The notes: generated by a model not told the origin, from the letters alone. Shown: positions 1-6,047, numbered from the stretch's first letter. The stretch: DNA of 6,654 nt from DAOPJM01 sp035399665 (GCA_035399665.1 DAOPJM010000064.1:1-6654); one strand, 5' to 3'. A program made the numbers and translations.

Positions 1-271
1 TCACGAAGAACGCCGGTACAAGCGTTATCAGCGAAACCATGGCCACAAAGCCGCCATTGTTCGGCTCTATGCCGCGCACCATCGCCATGACAAGAAGCGC
101 AAGGGCTGCAATGCTCATAAGAACATAGGCATACCTCTCCGCCGTCCGCCGCGATTGTGTCGCTTGGCGTTCATACAGATTGCCTTTGTAAACGTAATTC
201 CTTTTGGGCTTGCCGTTCTTCCCCACGGTCGTTTCGACGTCATAATCCTTAAAATACTTTGATGCTCTCAT
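1..271 (-). CDS. Unrecognised membrane protein, N-terminal fragment (cut by window edge)
   Basis: An open frame starts at ATG 271-269 and runs off the window, giving 90 residues with no stop. GGAG lies 8 nt upstream of the ATG, a good Shine-Dalgarno site that supports this start. Residues 1-47 are hydrophilic and basic, with KYFKDYDVETTVGKNGKPKR near the start. Two hydrophobic segments follow, about 48-66 and 74-90, with a short polar turn (RGIEPNNGG) between them, so it is probably an inner-membrane protein with a cytoplasmic N-terminus. There is no signal peptide or recognisable catalytic motif. I do not recognise the family. It lies 184 bp downstream of the transporter operon, after a strong hairpin, so it is probably transcribed separately or only by readthrough. 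That it is coding is likely; its function is unknown. Confidence 0.75.
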   Translation of the reverse strand, partial: MRASKYFKDYDVETTVGKNGKPKRNYVYKGNLYERQATQSRRTAERYAYVLMSIAALALLVMAMVRGIEPNNGGFVAMVSLITLVPAFFV

Positions 272-310
272 AGACGTTTCTCCGCGCTGTAATATTTAGT
301 GGTCGCCTGA

Positions 311-341
311 CTGTGTAGGGTCACAGGCGCGTTCCCGCGCC
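311..341 (-). other. Two adjacent small hairpins in the leader of the membrane-protein gene
   Basis: Two inverted repeats abut. CTGTG/CACAG (311-315 with 322-326) has a 6-nt loop. GGCGCG/CGCGCC (326-331 with 336-341) is a perfect 6-bp GC stem; on the minus strand its loop reads GGAA, a GNRA-type tetraloop. They share one base, so both may not form fully at once. They lie 40-70 nt upstream of the start at 271, within its likely 5' leader. A folding role is inferred only from the complementarity. They match no riboswitch class I know. Confidence 0.35.
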
Positions 342-381
342 GAGCTGATAAACGGACGCCTTATATACGCCCTTACAAGGA

Positions 382-416
382 AGCGGCGGGCCCGTCCATA
401 AGTCGGACCCGCTGCC
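382..416 (-). terminator. Strong hairpin after the transporter operon, candidate terminator
   Basis: Positions 382-394 and 404-416 form a 13-bp stem with one mismatch and two G-U pairs around a 9-nt loop. It starts about 40 nt past the stop of the fused dppD gene. On the minus strand it is followed by TCCTTGT, a weak and interrupted U-tract, so it may be an imperfect intrinsic terminator or an mRNA 3'-end stabiliser. The rest of the 272-455 gap holds only the two small hairpins nearer the next gene. I see no convincing promoter there: a TATATA run near 360-365 lacks a matching -35. Confidence 0.5.
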
Positions 417-455
417 GTTGTTCCATTGTATTGAACCTTTGCCTTTGATTTAGCC

Positions 456-1607
456 TTATGCCGCGGGACGCATTGCCCAGCAGTTCGGCCAGCAGTGAGC
501 GTCATAGAGCATACCGGTGATACTGCTTGACCAAGCGTCGGTCAAAAGCACGTTGTCGATAGCGGTGGTCACATAGTGATCCGCGCAGAACTGCTGTACC
601 GCTGCGTAAGCTTCGTAGCGGGAAGCGTCGTCGGCCGCCCAAGCCGCGTCAATGAGGTTGTGCAGCTCTTCTTCATACTCGCCGACATAGGCGTTGAAGC
701 TGCAATACGGCGGCAAATCGGTTGGATCAATAATCTGACCCTGAACGGGCTGCAATCGCTCCACATCCTTGACCAGAGAGGGAATGGACTCGAACAGGCC
801 TATCGTGTACGGGTGCTGCGGTCTGTCGAAGATGTCCTCCACAGTGCCGACCTCAACAATCTGACCGGCGTAGACGACCGCGCACTTGTTGCAGATGTCC
901 GCCACTATCCCAAAGTCGTGGGTGATAAGCAGCAGCGCCGTACCGAGCTTATCCCTAAGCCCCTTTATCATGTCAAGCACCTGCGCCTGAATGGTAACGT
1001 CCAATGCGGTTGTAGGCTCGTCGGCTATCAGCAGCTCCGGGTTGCAGGCAAGCGCTATGGCTATGACAACACGCTGCTTCATGCCGCCCGAAAGCTGATG
1101 CGGATAATCGTTGAAGCGTTCGGGTCTTATTCCGACCATCTCAAGCATCTCAAGCGCCTTTTGCTGCGCTTGTGCCTTAGAGCAGCTCTCATGCAGAAGT
1201 ATGACCTCCGCTATCTGCTTGCCTATCGTCATCACGGGGTTGAGCGCGGTCATGGGGTCTTGGAATATCATGGAGACCTTTTTTCCGCGTATCTTCTGCA
1301 TCTGCGACTTGGACTTCTTGGCGATGTCCTCGCCGTCAATCTCAACCTTGCCCCCGATGATATGGGTCGGCGGGTAGGGCAAAAGCCCCATAATAGCCAA
1401 GGCGACAGTGGTTTTTCCCGCTCCCGTCTCGCCCACAAGCCCAAAGGTGTCCGCCCTGTTAAGCTCGAAGCTCATGCCGTTGACCGCCTCGACCACGCCG
1501 TCGCGGGTCTCGTAATGCACCACAAGGTCGTCTACCCTGACCACGGGAGGGTTTGCCGTAAGCTCGTCGGTTTTTTCGGGCTGAAAGCTGTTAGTCAGTT
1601 CTTCCAT
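456..1607 (-). CDS. dppD: Chimeric peptide ABC transporter ATPase (DppD-type) fused to the C-terminus of a solute-binding protein
   Basis: Residues 1-304 are a typical DppD/OppD ATPase, which would hydrolyse ATP at the cytoplasmic face of the DppBC permease. It has Walker A GETGAGKTT (59-67), Q-loop Q116, signature LSGGM (172-176), Walker B LLIADE (192-197), H-loop H230, and the family's HPYT motif (265-268) followed by GLFESIP. After DLPPYCSF (297-304) the usual Cys-rich oligo_HPY tail (RC...C...C) is absent. Residues 305-383 instead match the C-terminal end of family 5 binding proteins: EYEEELHNLIDAAW, then DDASRYEAYAAVQQFCADHY and a final hydrophobic/aromatic stretch. The join is in frame, near 690-705. 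Start: GGAGG at 1620-1616 is 8 nt from ATG 1607 but only 2 nt from an in-frame GTG at 1613, so ATG is preferred. The nucleotide-binding core looks intact. The binding-protein tail would sit in the cytoplasm and is unlikely to bind ligand. A real deletion or an assembly chimera are both possible. Confidence 0.88.
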   Translation of the reverse strand: MEELTNSFQPEKTDELTANPPVVRVDDLVVHYETRDGVVEAVNGMSFELNRADTFGLVGETGAGKTTVALAIMGLLPYPPTHIIGGKVEIDGEDIAKKSKSQMQKIRGKKVSMIFQDPMTALNPVMTIGKQIAEVILLHESCSKAQAQQKALEMLEMVGIRPERFNDYPHQLSGGMKQRVVIAIALACNPELLIADEPTTALDVTIQAQVLDMIKGLRDKLGTALLLITHDFGIVADICNKCAVVYAGQIVEVGTVEDIFDRPQHPYTIGLFESIPSLVKDVERLQPVQGQIIDPTDLPPYCSFNAYVGEYEEELHNLIDAAWAADDASRYEAYAAVQQFCADHYVTTAIDNVLLTDAWSSSITGMLYDAHCWPNCWAMRPAA

Positions 1608-1615
1608 CTTCACGG

Positions 1616-1620
1616 CCTCC
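1616..1620 (-). promoter_or_regulatory. Ribosome binding site deciding the dppD start
   Basis: GGAGG on the minus strand directly follows the dppC stop codon TAA (1623-1621). Its spacing is 8 nt to ATG 1607 and 2 nt to the alternative GTG 1613, which favours the ATG. Confidence 0.8.
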
Positions 1621-2529
1621 TTACTTCAGTCTCGGGTCAAGCGCGTCCCTCAGGCCGTCGCCCAATAGGTTGAATCCCAGTACAGCCAACATGATGAACA
1701 GCCCCGGGAAGAAACACAGGTACGCGTGCGTGGTCAGGTACTGCCGCCCCGTGGACAGCAGCGAGCCCCATTCAGGTGTTGGCGGCGCGATGCCTACGCC
1801 GACAAAGCTCAGCGCGGACACGCACAGAACCTCTATGCCCAACAATCCCACGATGGCGATTATCACAGGGCCTACGGCGTTCGGTACCAAATGCTTGAAC
1901 ATTATGCGCAGGTTGCTCGCGCCCATGGCCTTGGAGGACTCGACATAATCGCTGTCGATAACGGTGAATATTGCGCCCCTGAAGGTTCGCGCCATATTCG
2001 GCACGGCGCCCATTGAGAGGCCTATGACAAGCACTATCTCGTTGTTGCCGAGACAGGCTACAATCGCGATGGCGAGCATGATACCCGGGATTGAGCCCCA
2101 AATATCAATGATTCGCATGATGATATTGTCCGTCGCGCCGCCGAAGTAGGCCGAGATGATTCCGAGCAGACCTCCCACGGTAATCGCAAAGACCACGGCG
2201 CACAGCGCTATCGGCAGGGTTGTTCTTGCTCCGTAAAAGCAGCGTGAGAGCATATCGCGCCCTAACTGATCCGTTCCGAACGGATGCTCAAGCGACGGCC
2301 CCTGAAGCTTCTCAGGCATATGAACCTCGTCGTAGCCGTACTTGGTGAGCTGCGGTGCGAAGATTGCGACTGTGAACAGCGCAAGCAGTAAGACAAGACC
2401 CAACACGGCGGTCTTGTTCCGCATGAGGCGGAACCATGCCTCCGAGGATGGCGTAGAGCGGCGAACCTTGCCGTTCTTCGTGCGTCTCGCGTTTATCCTC
2501 GTCATTTCGGGAGTTACATTCTTTGCCAT
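1621..2529 (-). CDS. dppC: Dipeptide/oligopeptide ABC transporter permease DppC-type
   Basis: This 302-residue inner-membrane permease forms the channel with DppB. Family features in order: a basic cytoplasmic N-terminus (1-38), a first membrane segment (about 41-58), the DppC hallmark HPFGTDQLGRD (82-92), membrane segments at about 104-127, 143-160 and 165-180, and the EAA coupling loop YVESSKAMGASNLRIMFKHL with following VPNA (195-218), which docks on the ATPase. Then come the typical GVGIAPPTPEWGSLLS (244-259), a final membrane segment (273-290) and the C-terminal GDGLRDALDPRLK. Length is normal for the family. The start ATG (2529-2527) overlaps the dppB stop as TGATG, so translation is probably coupled; GGGGGTG upstream can act as a Shine-Dalgarno. 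The gene looks intact, unlike dppD downstream. Whether the substrate is dipeptides, oligopeptides or nickel cannot be told from the permease. Confidence 0.95.
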   Translation of the reverse strand: MAKNVTPEMTRINARRTKNGKVRRSTPSSEAWFRLMRNKTAVLGLVLLLALFTVAIFAPQLTKYGYDEVHMPEKLQGPSLEHPFGTDQLGRDMLSRCFYGARTTLPIALCAVVFAITVGGLLGIISAYFGGATDNIIMRIIDIWGSIPGIMLAIAIVACLGNNEIVLVIGLSMGAVPNMARTFRGAIFTVIDSDYVESSKAMGASNLRIMFKHLVPNAVGPVIIAIVGLLGIEVLCVSALSFVGVGIAPPTPEWGSLLSTGRQYLTTHAYLCFFPGLFIMLAVLGFNLLGDGLRDALDPRLK

Positions 2530-3518
2530 CAGTCGGTCACCCCCCGCTCCCTGAGCAGCTTATTGAACTGCCGTTTGCTTGCCTTTTTACCCGTAATCTG
2601 TGACTTTAGGCGCGGGTCGATGATGACATACGCTATGTCCACAAGCAGGTTGACTATCGTGAACATGATTGCCGTTACCAGTATTCCGCCGAGCATTCCG
2701 GGGTAGTTTCGAGAGCCTATCATGTTGACGATATAGTAGCCAATGCCGGGCAGACTGAACACGGCCTCAATGGTCATGTTGCCGCCGAGCGCGTTCCCAA
2801 GACCTGAGCCTACGCTCGTCGCAACGGGAATCATGGCGTTTCTCATCATGTGATGAATGACTATCTTGCCCTCGGTCTGTCCCTTGGCTCGCGCTGTCCT
2901 TATGTAGTCGGCGCGCATTACCTCAAGCATGGAGGAACGGGTTATACGGATTATGCCCGCCATAGAGCCTATGGTCGCGACAGCTACCGGCATTACCCAG
3001 CCTGAGAGCGTTTGCACGCCGAACGACGGAAGCCACCCAAGCTGCACCGCGAACAGGCTGACCATCAGCATGGACAGCCAGAAGTTGGGCATAGACACGA
3101 ACAGCACCGAGAAGAAGAGGATTGCGCCGTCCGCGAAGGTGTACTGCTTCAACGCCGACCAAACCCCAAGCGGAATGCCGAACAGCACGCCCAAGGCGGT
3201 TGACGCGACGGCCAAGGCAAGCGTATACGGCAGCTTGGCCAACACCTCGTTTCTGACCGGCTGCAGCGTCGTGTATGACGTCCCCAAATCGAACCTTGTG
3301 AATACTCCTATCACATAGTTGAACCAGCGTTCGATAACGGGCTTGTCAAGCCCCAGCCTGTGATGCACCTCGTCAATCTGCTCCTGTGTCGCGTTCTTGT
3401 CGAGCAGCGATGCGGCGGGGTCGCCGGGGGTCAGGACCGTGATAGCGAACACTATGGTAATAACCCCGATGATAACGGGTATCAGCCACAGCAGTCTCTT
3501 TAGGATATATCTGGTCAT
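2529..3518 (-). CDS. dppB: Dipeptide/oligopeptide ABC transporter permease DppB-type
   Basis: This 329-residue inner-membrane permease partners DppC. The N-terminus MTRYILKRLLWLIPVIIGV with TPGDPA (30-35) is the classic DppB/OppB opening: one membrane segment (about 9-29), then a periplasm-facing stretch with the family sequence RLGLDKPVIERW (54-65). Further membrane segments lie at about 99-123, 131-156, 172-193, 228-248 and 276-298. The EAA loop YIRTARAKGQTEGKIVIHHM with following MRNAMIP (205-231) contacts the ATPase. The end IDPRLK (300-305) is followed by a basic tail. GGAGGAG lies about 5 nt before ATG 3518, a strong Shine-Dalgarno. It follows the second PAL-like gene after 73 nt and is co-directional, so cotranscription is likely. 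No damage is visible. Confidence 0.95.
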   Translation of the reverse strand: MTRYILKRLLWLIPVIIGVITIVFAITVLTPGDPAASLLDKNATQEQIDEVHHRLGLDKPVIERWFNYVIGVFTRFDLGTSYTTLQPVRNEVLAKLPYTLALAVASTALGVLFGIPLGVWSALKQYTFADGAILFFSVLFVSMPNFWLSMLMVSLFAVQLGWLPSFGVQTLSGWVMPVAVATIGSMAGIIRITRSSMLEVMRADYIRTARAKGQTEGKIVIHHMMRNAMIPVATSVGSGLGNALGGNMTIEAVFSLPGIGYYIVNMIGSRNYPGMLGGILVTAIMFTIVNLLVDIAYVIIDPRLKSQITGKKASKRQFNKLLRERGVTD

Positions 3519-3536
3519 TGACTCTCCTCCATATCG

Positions 3537-3560
3537 CCGCGCCCGCGGGATGAAGCGCGG
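3537..3560 (-). other. Intercistronic GC hairpin between the propeller gene and dppB
   Basis: CCGCGC (3537-3542) and GCGCGG (3555-3560) can pair across a 12-nt loop that itself contains CCGCGG. It lies in the 73-nt gap between the second PAL-like gene and the dppB Shine-Dalgarno. No U-tract follows, so it is not a standard intrinsic terminator. It might set differential mRNA stability or expression within the operon. That role is inferred, and a 6-bp GC stem can arise by chance in DNA of this composition. Confidence 0.3.
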
Positions 3561-3591
3561 ACACGGCTTGTCGGTTAAGAGGGGTGACGGC

Positions 3592-4692
3592 TCAGTTCAT
3601 GCGCTTTAGGGCTATGACCTGATGCTCATAATTGGCTCTTGTCGGGAACAGATAGAGGTTGCCCTTTGAGTCTGCCGCAAGGTCGTGCGCCCTTAGGCTG
3701 TCATTGAAAAATCCAAGCTCGCCCACGATGTTGAAGTCAAGGTCGAATATGGTCAGATAGCCGCCTCTGCCCACAACATAGACGTACTTGCCGTCGGTGT
3801 CGATGCCGGAGGGCTGGCTCATGTCGTGACTGCAATAGGCTATGCAGTTGCCGTCGTTGTCAAATATATGCACGGCGTCCTTCTCGCGGTCGCAAAGCCA
3901 AATGTTGTCGTTGGCGTCTACGCAGATTGCGTGAGGAACCACGAACTTACCCGGAGTGTCGGTATAACCGTCGAATACGCCCTTGCCGCCAAAGGTCTTG
4001 ATAAGATTGCCCTTGCGGTCGAACTTGTGTATCGCGAAGTTGCCGTAGCCGTCGGAAACGAATATGTTGCCCTTGGAGTCAACGTCAACGTCGTTGGGGT
4101 TGTTGAAGGGCTTCTCGCAATAGACCGTATTGTTGAAGTCCATCATCTGGCTGTAAGTGCCGAACTCTATGCCGTTGAAAGGCTCGGTGGGGATAATGCC
4201 GTTGTGCAGACGGGTCAGCATGACGTCGTTGCGCTTGTCATGCAGCTTGTTGCCGTTGTTCTTGCCCTTCTCGCCGATAGCGGATACTATCTTGCCGTCC
4301 ATGTCAAGCTCCAGAATCTGCTGCTCCATTACGGTGGCGATAAGTATGGTGTTCTCAGCGGTCACGTTGCCAAAGTGCAGGCTTGAAAGAACGCCCTCGC
4401 CTATCCTTCTGACGTAGTTGCCATCGGGGTCGAGTATGACAAAGCAGCTCTTGGGGCCGGGGTTCATGCCGTGTCCGCCGCCGCCTCTCAGACCTACATA
4501 GAGGTTGTCCAAAGAGTCGCAAAAGCCGCCCGCTATGCTGCCCATATAGGGAATGGCGGAAAGGTCCTCGGGCAGATTCTTGCAGTAATCCATGTCCAAC
4601 AGATACTTGAACTTGCCGTTTGCGGTTTCATAGGTTACCTTCTGGTGCTTTGCGCGTTCGGGATCGCCGTGCATCATTTTAATATTGCTCAT
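3592..4692 (-). CDS. NHL-type beta-propeller, PAL-like (peptidyl-hydroxyglycine amidating lyase family), copy B
   Basis: This 366-residue protein has no signal peptide or membrane segment, so it is probably cytoplasmic. Repeated NHL-like blades are seen as NNPNDVDVDSKGNIFVSDGYGN (split: NNPNDVDVDSKGNIF, then VSDGYGN), VPHAICVDANDNIWLCDRE and AHDLAADSKGNLYLF. These resemble the catalytic domain of peptidylglycine monooxygenase's lyase half (PAL), which cleaves peptidyl-alpha-hydroxyglycine to a C-terminally amidated peptide plus glyoxylate. Residues matching PAL's key positions are R69 (LRG), H106 (LHFGN), Y216 (DGYGN), H254 (VPH), R269 (DRE) and H336-D337 (AHD). The assignment comes from recalled motifs, so other NHL functions remain possible. 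Start: GGAGG is 7 nt from ATG 4692 but 4 nt from ATG 4695, and 4692 aligns with the start of the upstream paralogue. Its C-terminal 120 residues differ from that paralogue at only 7 positions, while the N-terminal half is much more diverged. Confidence 0.85.
   Translation of the reverse strand: MSNIKMMHGDPERAKHQKVTYETANGKFKYLLDMDYCKNLPEDLSAIPYMGSIAGGFCDSLDNLYVGLRGGGGHGMNPGPKSCFVILDPDGNYVRRIGEGVLSSLHFGNVTAENTILIATVMEQQILELDMDGKIVSAIGEKGKNNGNKLHDKRNDVMLTRLHNGIIPTEPFNGIEFGTYSQMMDFNNTVYCEKPFNNPNDVDVDSKGNIFVSDGYGNFAIHKFDRKGNLIKTFGGKGVFDGYTDTPGKFVVPHAICVDANDNIWLCDREKDAVHIFDNDGNCIAYCSHDMSQPSGIDTDGKYVYVVGRGGYLTIFDLDFNIVGELGFFNDSLRAHDLAADSKGNLYLFPTRANYEHQVIALKRMN
3602..3963 (-). repeat. 3' third of propeller copy B, near-identical to copy A (4726-5087)
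   Basis: By hand alignment, 3602-3963 and 4726-5087 (constant offset 1124, no gaps) differ at about 21 of 362 positions, roughly 94% identity. Many differences and many identities fall at synonymous sites. Upstream of this tract the two proteins drop to about 69% identity over residues 1-70 and lower still in the middle. The sharp change suggests recent gene conversion or recombination between the tandem copies. Confidence 0.8.
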
Positions 4693-4699
4693 CATTATA

Positions 4700-4704
4700 C
4701 CTCC
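4700..4704 (-). promoter_or_regulatory. Ribosome binding site of propeller copy B
   Basis: GGAGG precedes TATAATGATG. Spacing favours the second ATG (4692). The upstream paralogue has the near-identical GGAGGTATATAATG, so the translation signal was duplicated along with the gene. Confidence 0.75.
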
Positions 4705-4715
4705 AAACAGTTTTC

Positions 4716-5822
4716 TTAGTCTAAACGCTTTAGGGCTATGACCTGATGCTCAAAGTTGGCTCTTGTCGGGAACAGATAGAGGTTGCCCTTTGAGTCGGCC
4801 GCAAGGTCGTGCGCCCTTAGGCTGTCATTGAAGAATCCAAGCTCGCCCACGATGTTGAAATCAAGGTCGAATATGGTCAGATAGCCGCCTCTGCCGATGA
4901 CGTAAACGTACCTGCCGTCGGTGTCTATGCCGGAGGGCTGGCTTAAATCGTGGCTGCAATAGGCTATGCAGTTGCCGTCGTTGTCGAATATATGCACGGC
5001 GTCCTTCTCGCGGTCGCAGAGCCAAACGTTGTCGTTCGCGTCTACGCAGATTGCGTGAGGAACCACGAACTTGCCCGGAGTGTCGGTGTAGGCGTCGTAT
5101 ACGCCCTTGCCGCCAAAGGTCTTTAGAAGCTTGTACTGCCTGTCAAACTTGTGAATCGCGAAGTTGCAGTAGCCGTCGGAAACGAAGATATTGCCCTTTG
5201 AATCCGTCGCCACGGCGTTGGGGTTGTAGAACGGCTTCTCGCAGTACTCTAAATCGTTAAAGACCATCATCTGCTCGTACGCTCCGAACGCCATTCCAAA
5301 GAACGGCTCCGTGGGTTGAATGCCGTTGTGAATGCGCGACAGAATCACGTTGTTTCGGTCGTCGTCCAACCCGGCTTCATTGTACTCGCCCTTCTTGCCG
5401 ATTGCTCCGATGATCTCTCCCTCGTCGTTCATCTCTATGACCTGCTGATCCTTGAATGTCGCCAAGAGTATGGTTCCCTCCGCGGTGACGTTGCCGAAAT
5501 GCAGGCAGTCGCCCCCGCCAAGCTTGCCCTCGCCTATCCTCTTGATATACTTGCCGTCGGGGTCAAGCTTTACAAGGCTGGACTTGGGGCCGTGAGTAAG
5601 CCACACGGCGCAGCCTCTGAAGATAACGTAAAGATTGTCCTCCGCATCGCAGAAACCGCCTGAAACCGCTCCCATGTAAGGCATTAGCCTTAGGTCCTTG
5701 GGCAGCTCTTTGCAGTAGTCCATGTCAAGCTGATAGCGAAACCTTCCATCCTCGGTTTCATATACAACCTTTTGGTTCTTTGCGCGGTCAGGATTGCCGT
5801 GCATCATCTTGATGTTGTCCAT
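4716..5822 (-). CDS. NHL-type beta-propeller, PAL-like (peptidyl-hydroxyglycine amidating lyase family), copy A
   Basis: This is the first of two tandem paralogues, 368 residues, with no signal peptide or membrane segment. Blade sequences include NPNAVATDSKGNIFVSDGYCN (split: NPNAVATDSKGNIF, VSDGYCN), GKFVVPHAICVD, CDREKDAVHIFD and AHDLAADSKGNLYL. The run VSDGYCN is, from memory, identical to that of animal PAL around its catalytic tyrosine. PAL-equivalent positions are R69 (FRG), H108 (LHFGN), Y218, H256 (VPH), R271 (DRE) and H338-D339 (AHD). The Met that precedes PHD in animal PAL is replaced here (LRAHD). No monooxygenase (PHM) domain is attached, so any lyase substrate would have to come from elsewhere. 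GGAGG at 5833-5829 is 6 nt from ATG 5822. The gene ends 23 nt before copy B and both probably share one mRNA. An amidating-lyase reaction is inferred; propeller fold membership is firmer. Confidence 0.85.
   Translation of the reverse strand: MDNIKMMHGNPDRAKNQKVVYETEDGRFRYQLDMDYCKELPKDLRLMPYMGAVSGGFCDAEDNLYVIFRGCAVWLTHGPKSSLVKLDPDGKYIKRIGEGKLGGGDCLHFGNVTAEGTILLATFKDQQVIEMNDEGEIIGAIGKKGEYNEAGLDDDRNNVILSRIHNGIQPTEPFFGMAFGAYEQMMVFNDLEYCEKPFYNPNAVATDSKGNIFVSDGYCNFAIHKFDRQYKLLKTFGGKGVYDAYTDTPGKFVVPHAICVDANDNVWLCDREKDAVHIFDNDGNCIAYCSHDLSQPSGIDTDGRYVYVIGRGGYLTIFDLDFNIVGELGFFNDSLRAHDLAADSKGNLYLFPTRANFEHQVIALKRLD
4726..5087 (-). repeat. 3' third of propeller copy A, near-identical to copy B (3602-3963)
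   Basis: This is the partner of the 3602-3963 tract. It encodes the last propeller blades, including VPHAICVD, CDRE and AHD with their conserved His and Arg residues. Confidence 0.8.
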
Positions 5823-5872
5823 TATATACCTCCTGTGTCAATATCGTAAAGCATTCTGTTAAGCTTTGCCAT
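5822..5872 (-). CDS. Possible 16-residue leader ORF overlapping the start of propeller copy A
   Basis: ATG 5872-5870 opens a frame reading MAKLNRMLYDIDTGGI, ending at TAA 5824-5822. That stop overlaps the ATG of copy A as TAATG, the arrangement used for translational coupling. A weak AGGA lies about 6 nt upstream of the ATG, and an in-frame stop lies further upstream, so it is not the tail of a longer gene. The GGAGG of copy A lies inside its last codons. It could be a regulatory leader peptide or chance: the peptide shows no run of one amino acid and no attenuator hairpin is obvious. I recognise no homologue. Confidence 0.25.
   Translation of the reverse strand: MAKLNRMLYDIDTGGI
5829..5833 (-). 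promoter_or_regulatory. Ribosome binding site of propeller copy A
   Basis: GGAGG followed by TATATA and then ATG 5822; a strong Shine-Dalgarno at 6-nt spacing that fixes this start. Confidence 0.8.
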
Positions 5873-5944
5873 ACTTATTCCTGTCCTCAAAGCCCTGTGA
5901 GCTTACGGAGTTACGCCTTGCCGTTCCCGCCTTACAGCGTTTCC

Positions 5945-5980
5945 TTATGCCTTGCTCTTGTCCTCAAGCGCGTGAATGAG
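5945..5980 (-). pseudogene. Displaced original 3' end of panE (remnant)
   Basis: Read on the minus strand, the last 27-bp core of the repeat array continues as AAGGCATAA, giving LIHALEDKSKA and a stop at 5945-5947. The intact panE reads LIHALEDKSRPDKA. If the two 103-bp units are removed, panE runs straight into KA and this stop. It therefore looks like the ancestral C-terminus, now cut off from its gene by the repeat expansion. The remnant itself has no start or ribosome binding site. Confidence 0.5.
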
Positions 5981-6023
5981 TGCGGGCAACGTCTTAATAC
6001 GGTACGCCCTCGCGCCATTGTCG

Positions 6024-6047
6024 AAAAAGGCGGCGGGTTCACGCCTT
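6024..6047 (-). terminator. Terminator-like hairpin, second copy (repeat unit 1)
   Basis: On the minus strand AAGGCG (6047-6042) pairs with CGCCTT (6032-6027) across a 9-nt loop, giving a run of five T at 6028-6024. The stem is short but the layout is that of an intrinsic terminator. This copy lies downstream of the one at the panE stop and is identical to it. Confidence 0.4.

Noticed and set aside
296..505. Minus-strand 69-residue open frame overlapping the end of the fused dppD gene
   Set aside because: It is out of frame with the binding-protein tail, Arg-rich, crosses the strong hairpin, and lacks a good start signal.
1611..1613. GTG as start of the dppD fusion
   Set aside because: Only 2 nt separate it from the GGAGG; the in-frame ATG at 1607 has normal spacing.
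576..1673. Long plus-strand open frame (365 residues) opposite dppD
   Set aside because: The minus strand encodes a clear ABC ATPase with all motifs. The plus frame is an antisense shadow, with no family resemblance and no ribosome binding site.
3826..4386. Plus-strand open frame (186 residues) opposite propeller copy B, and a similar one near 5316-5663
   Set aside because: Both are the same antisense frame of the two paralogues; their Val/Ala-rich composition mirrors the minus-strand codons.
4693..4695. First of two consecutive ATG codons as start of propeller copy B
   Set aside because: The second ATG has better Shine-Dalgarno spacing and aligns with the single start of copy A.
5821..5841. 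TTGACA and TATAAT on the minus strand before propeller copy A, resembling a sigma-70 promoter
   Set aside because: The spacing is only 9 nt, and TATAAT includes the start codon, so a transcript from it would lack the ribosome binding site.
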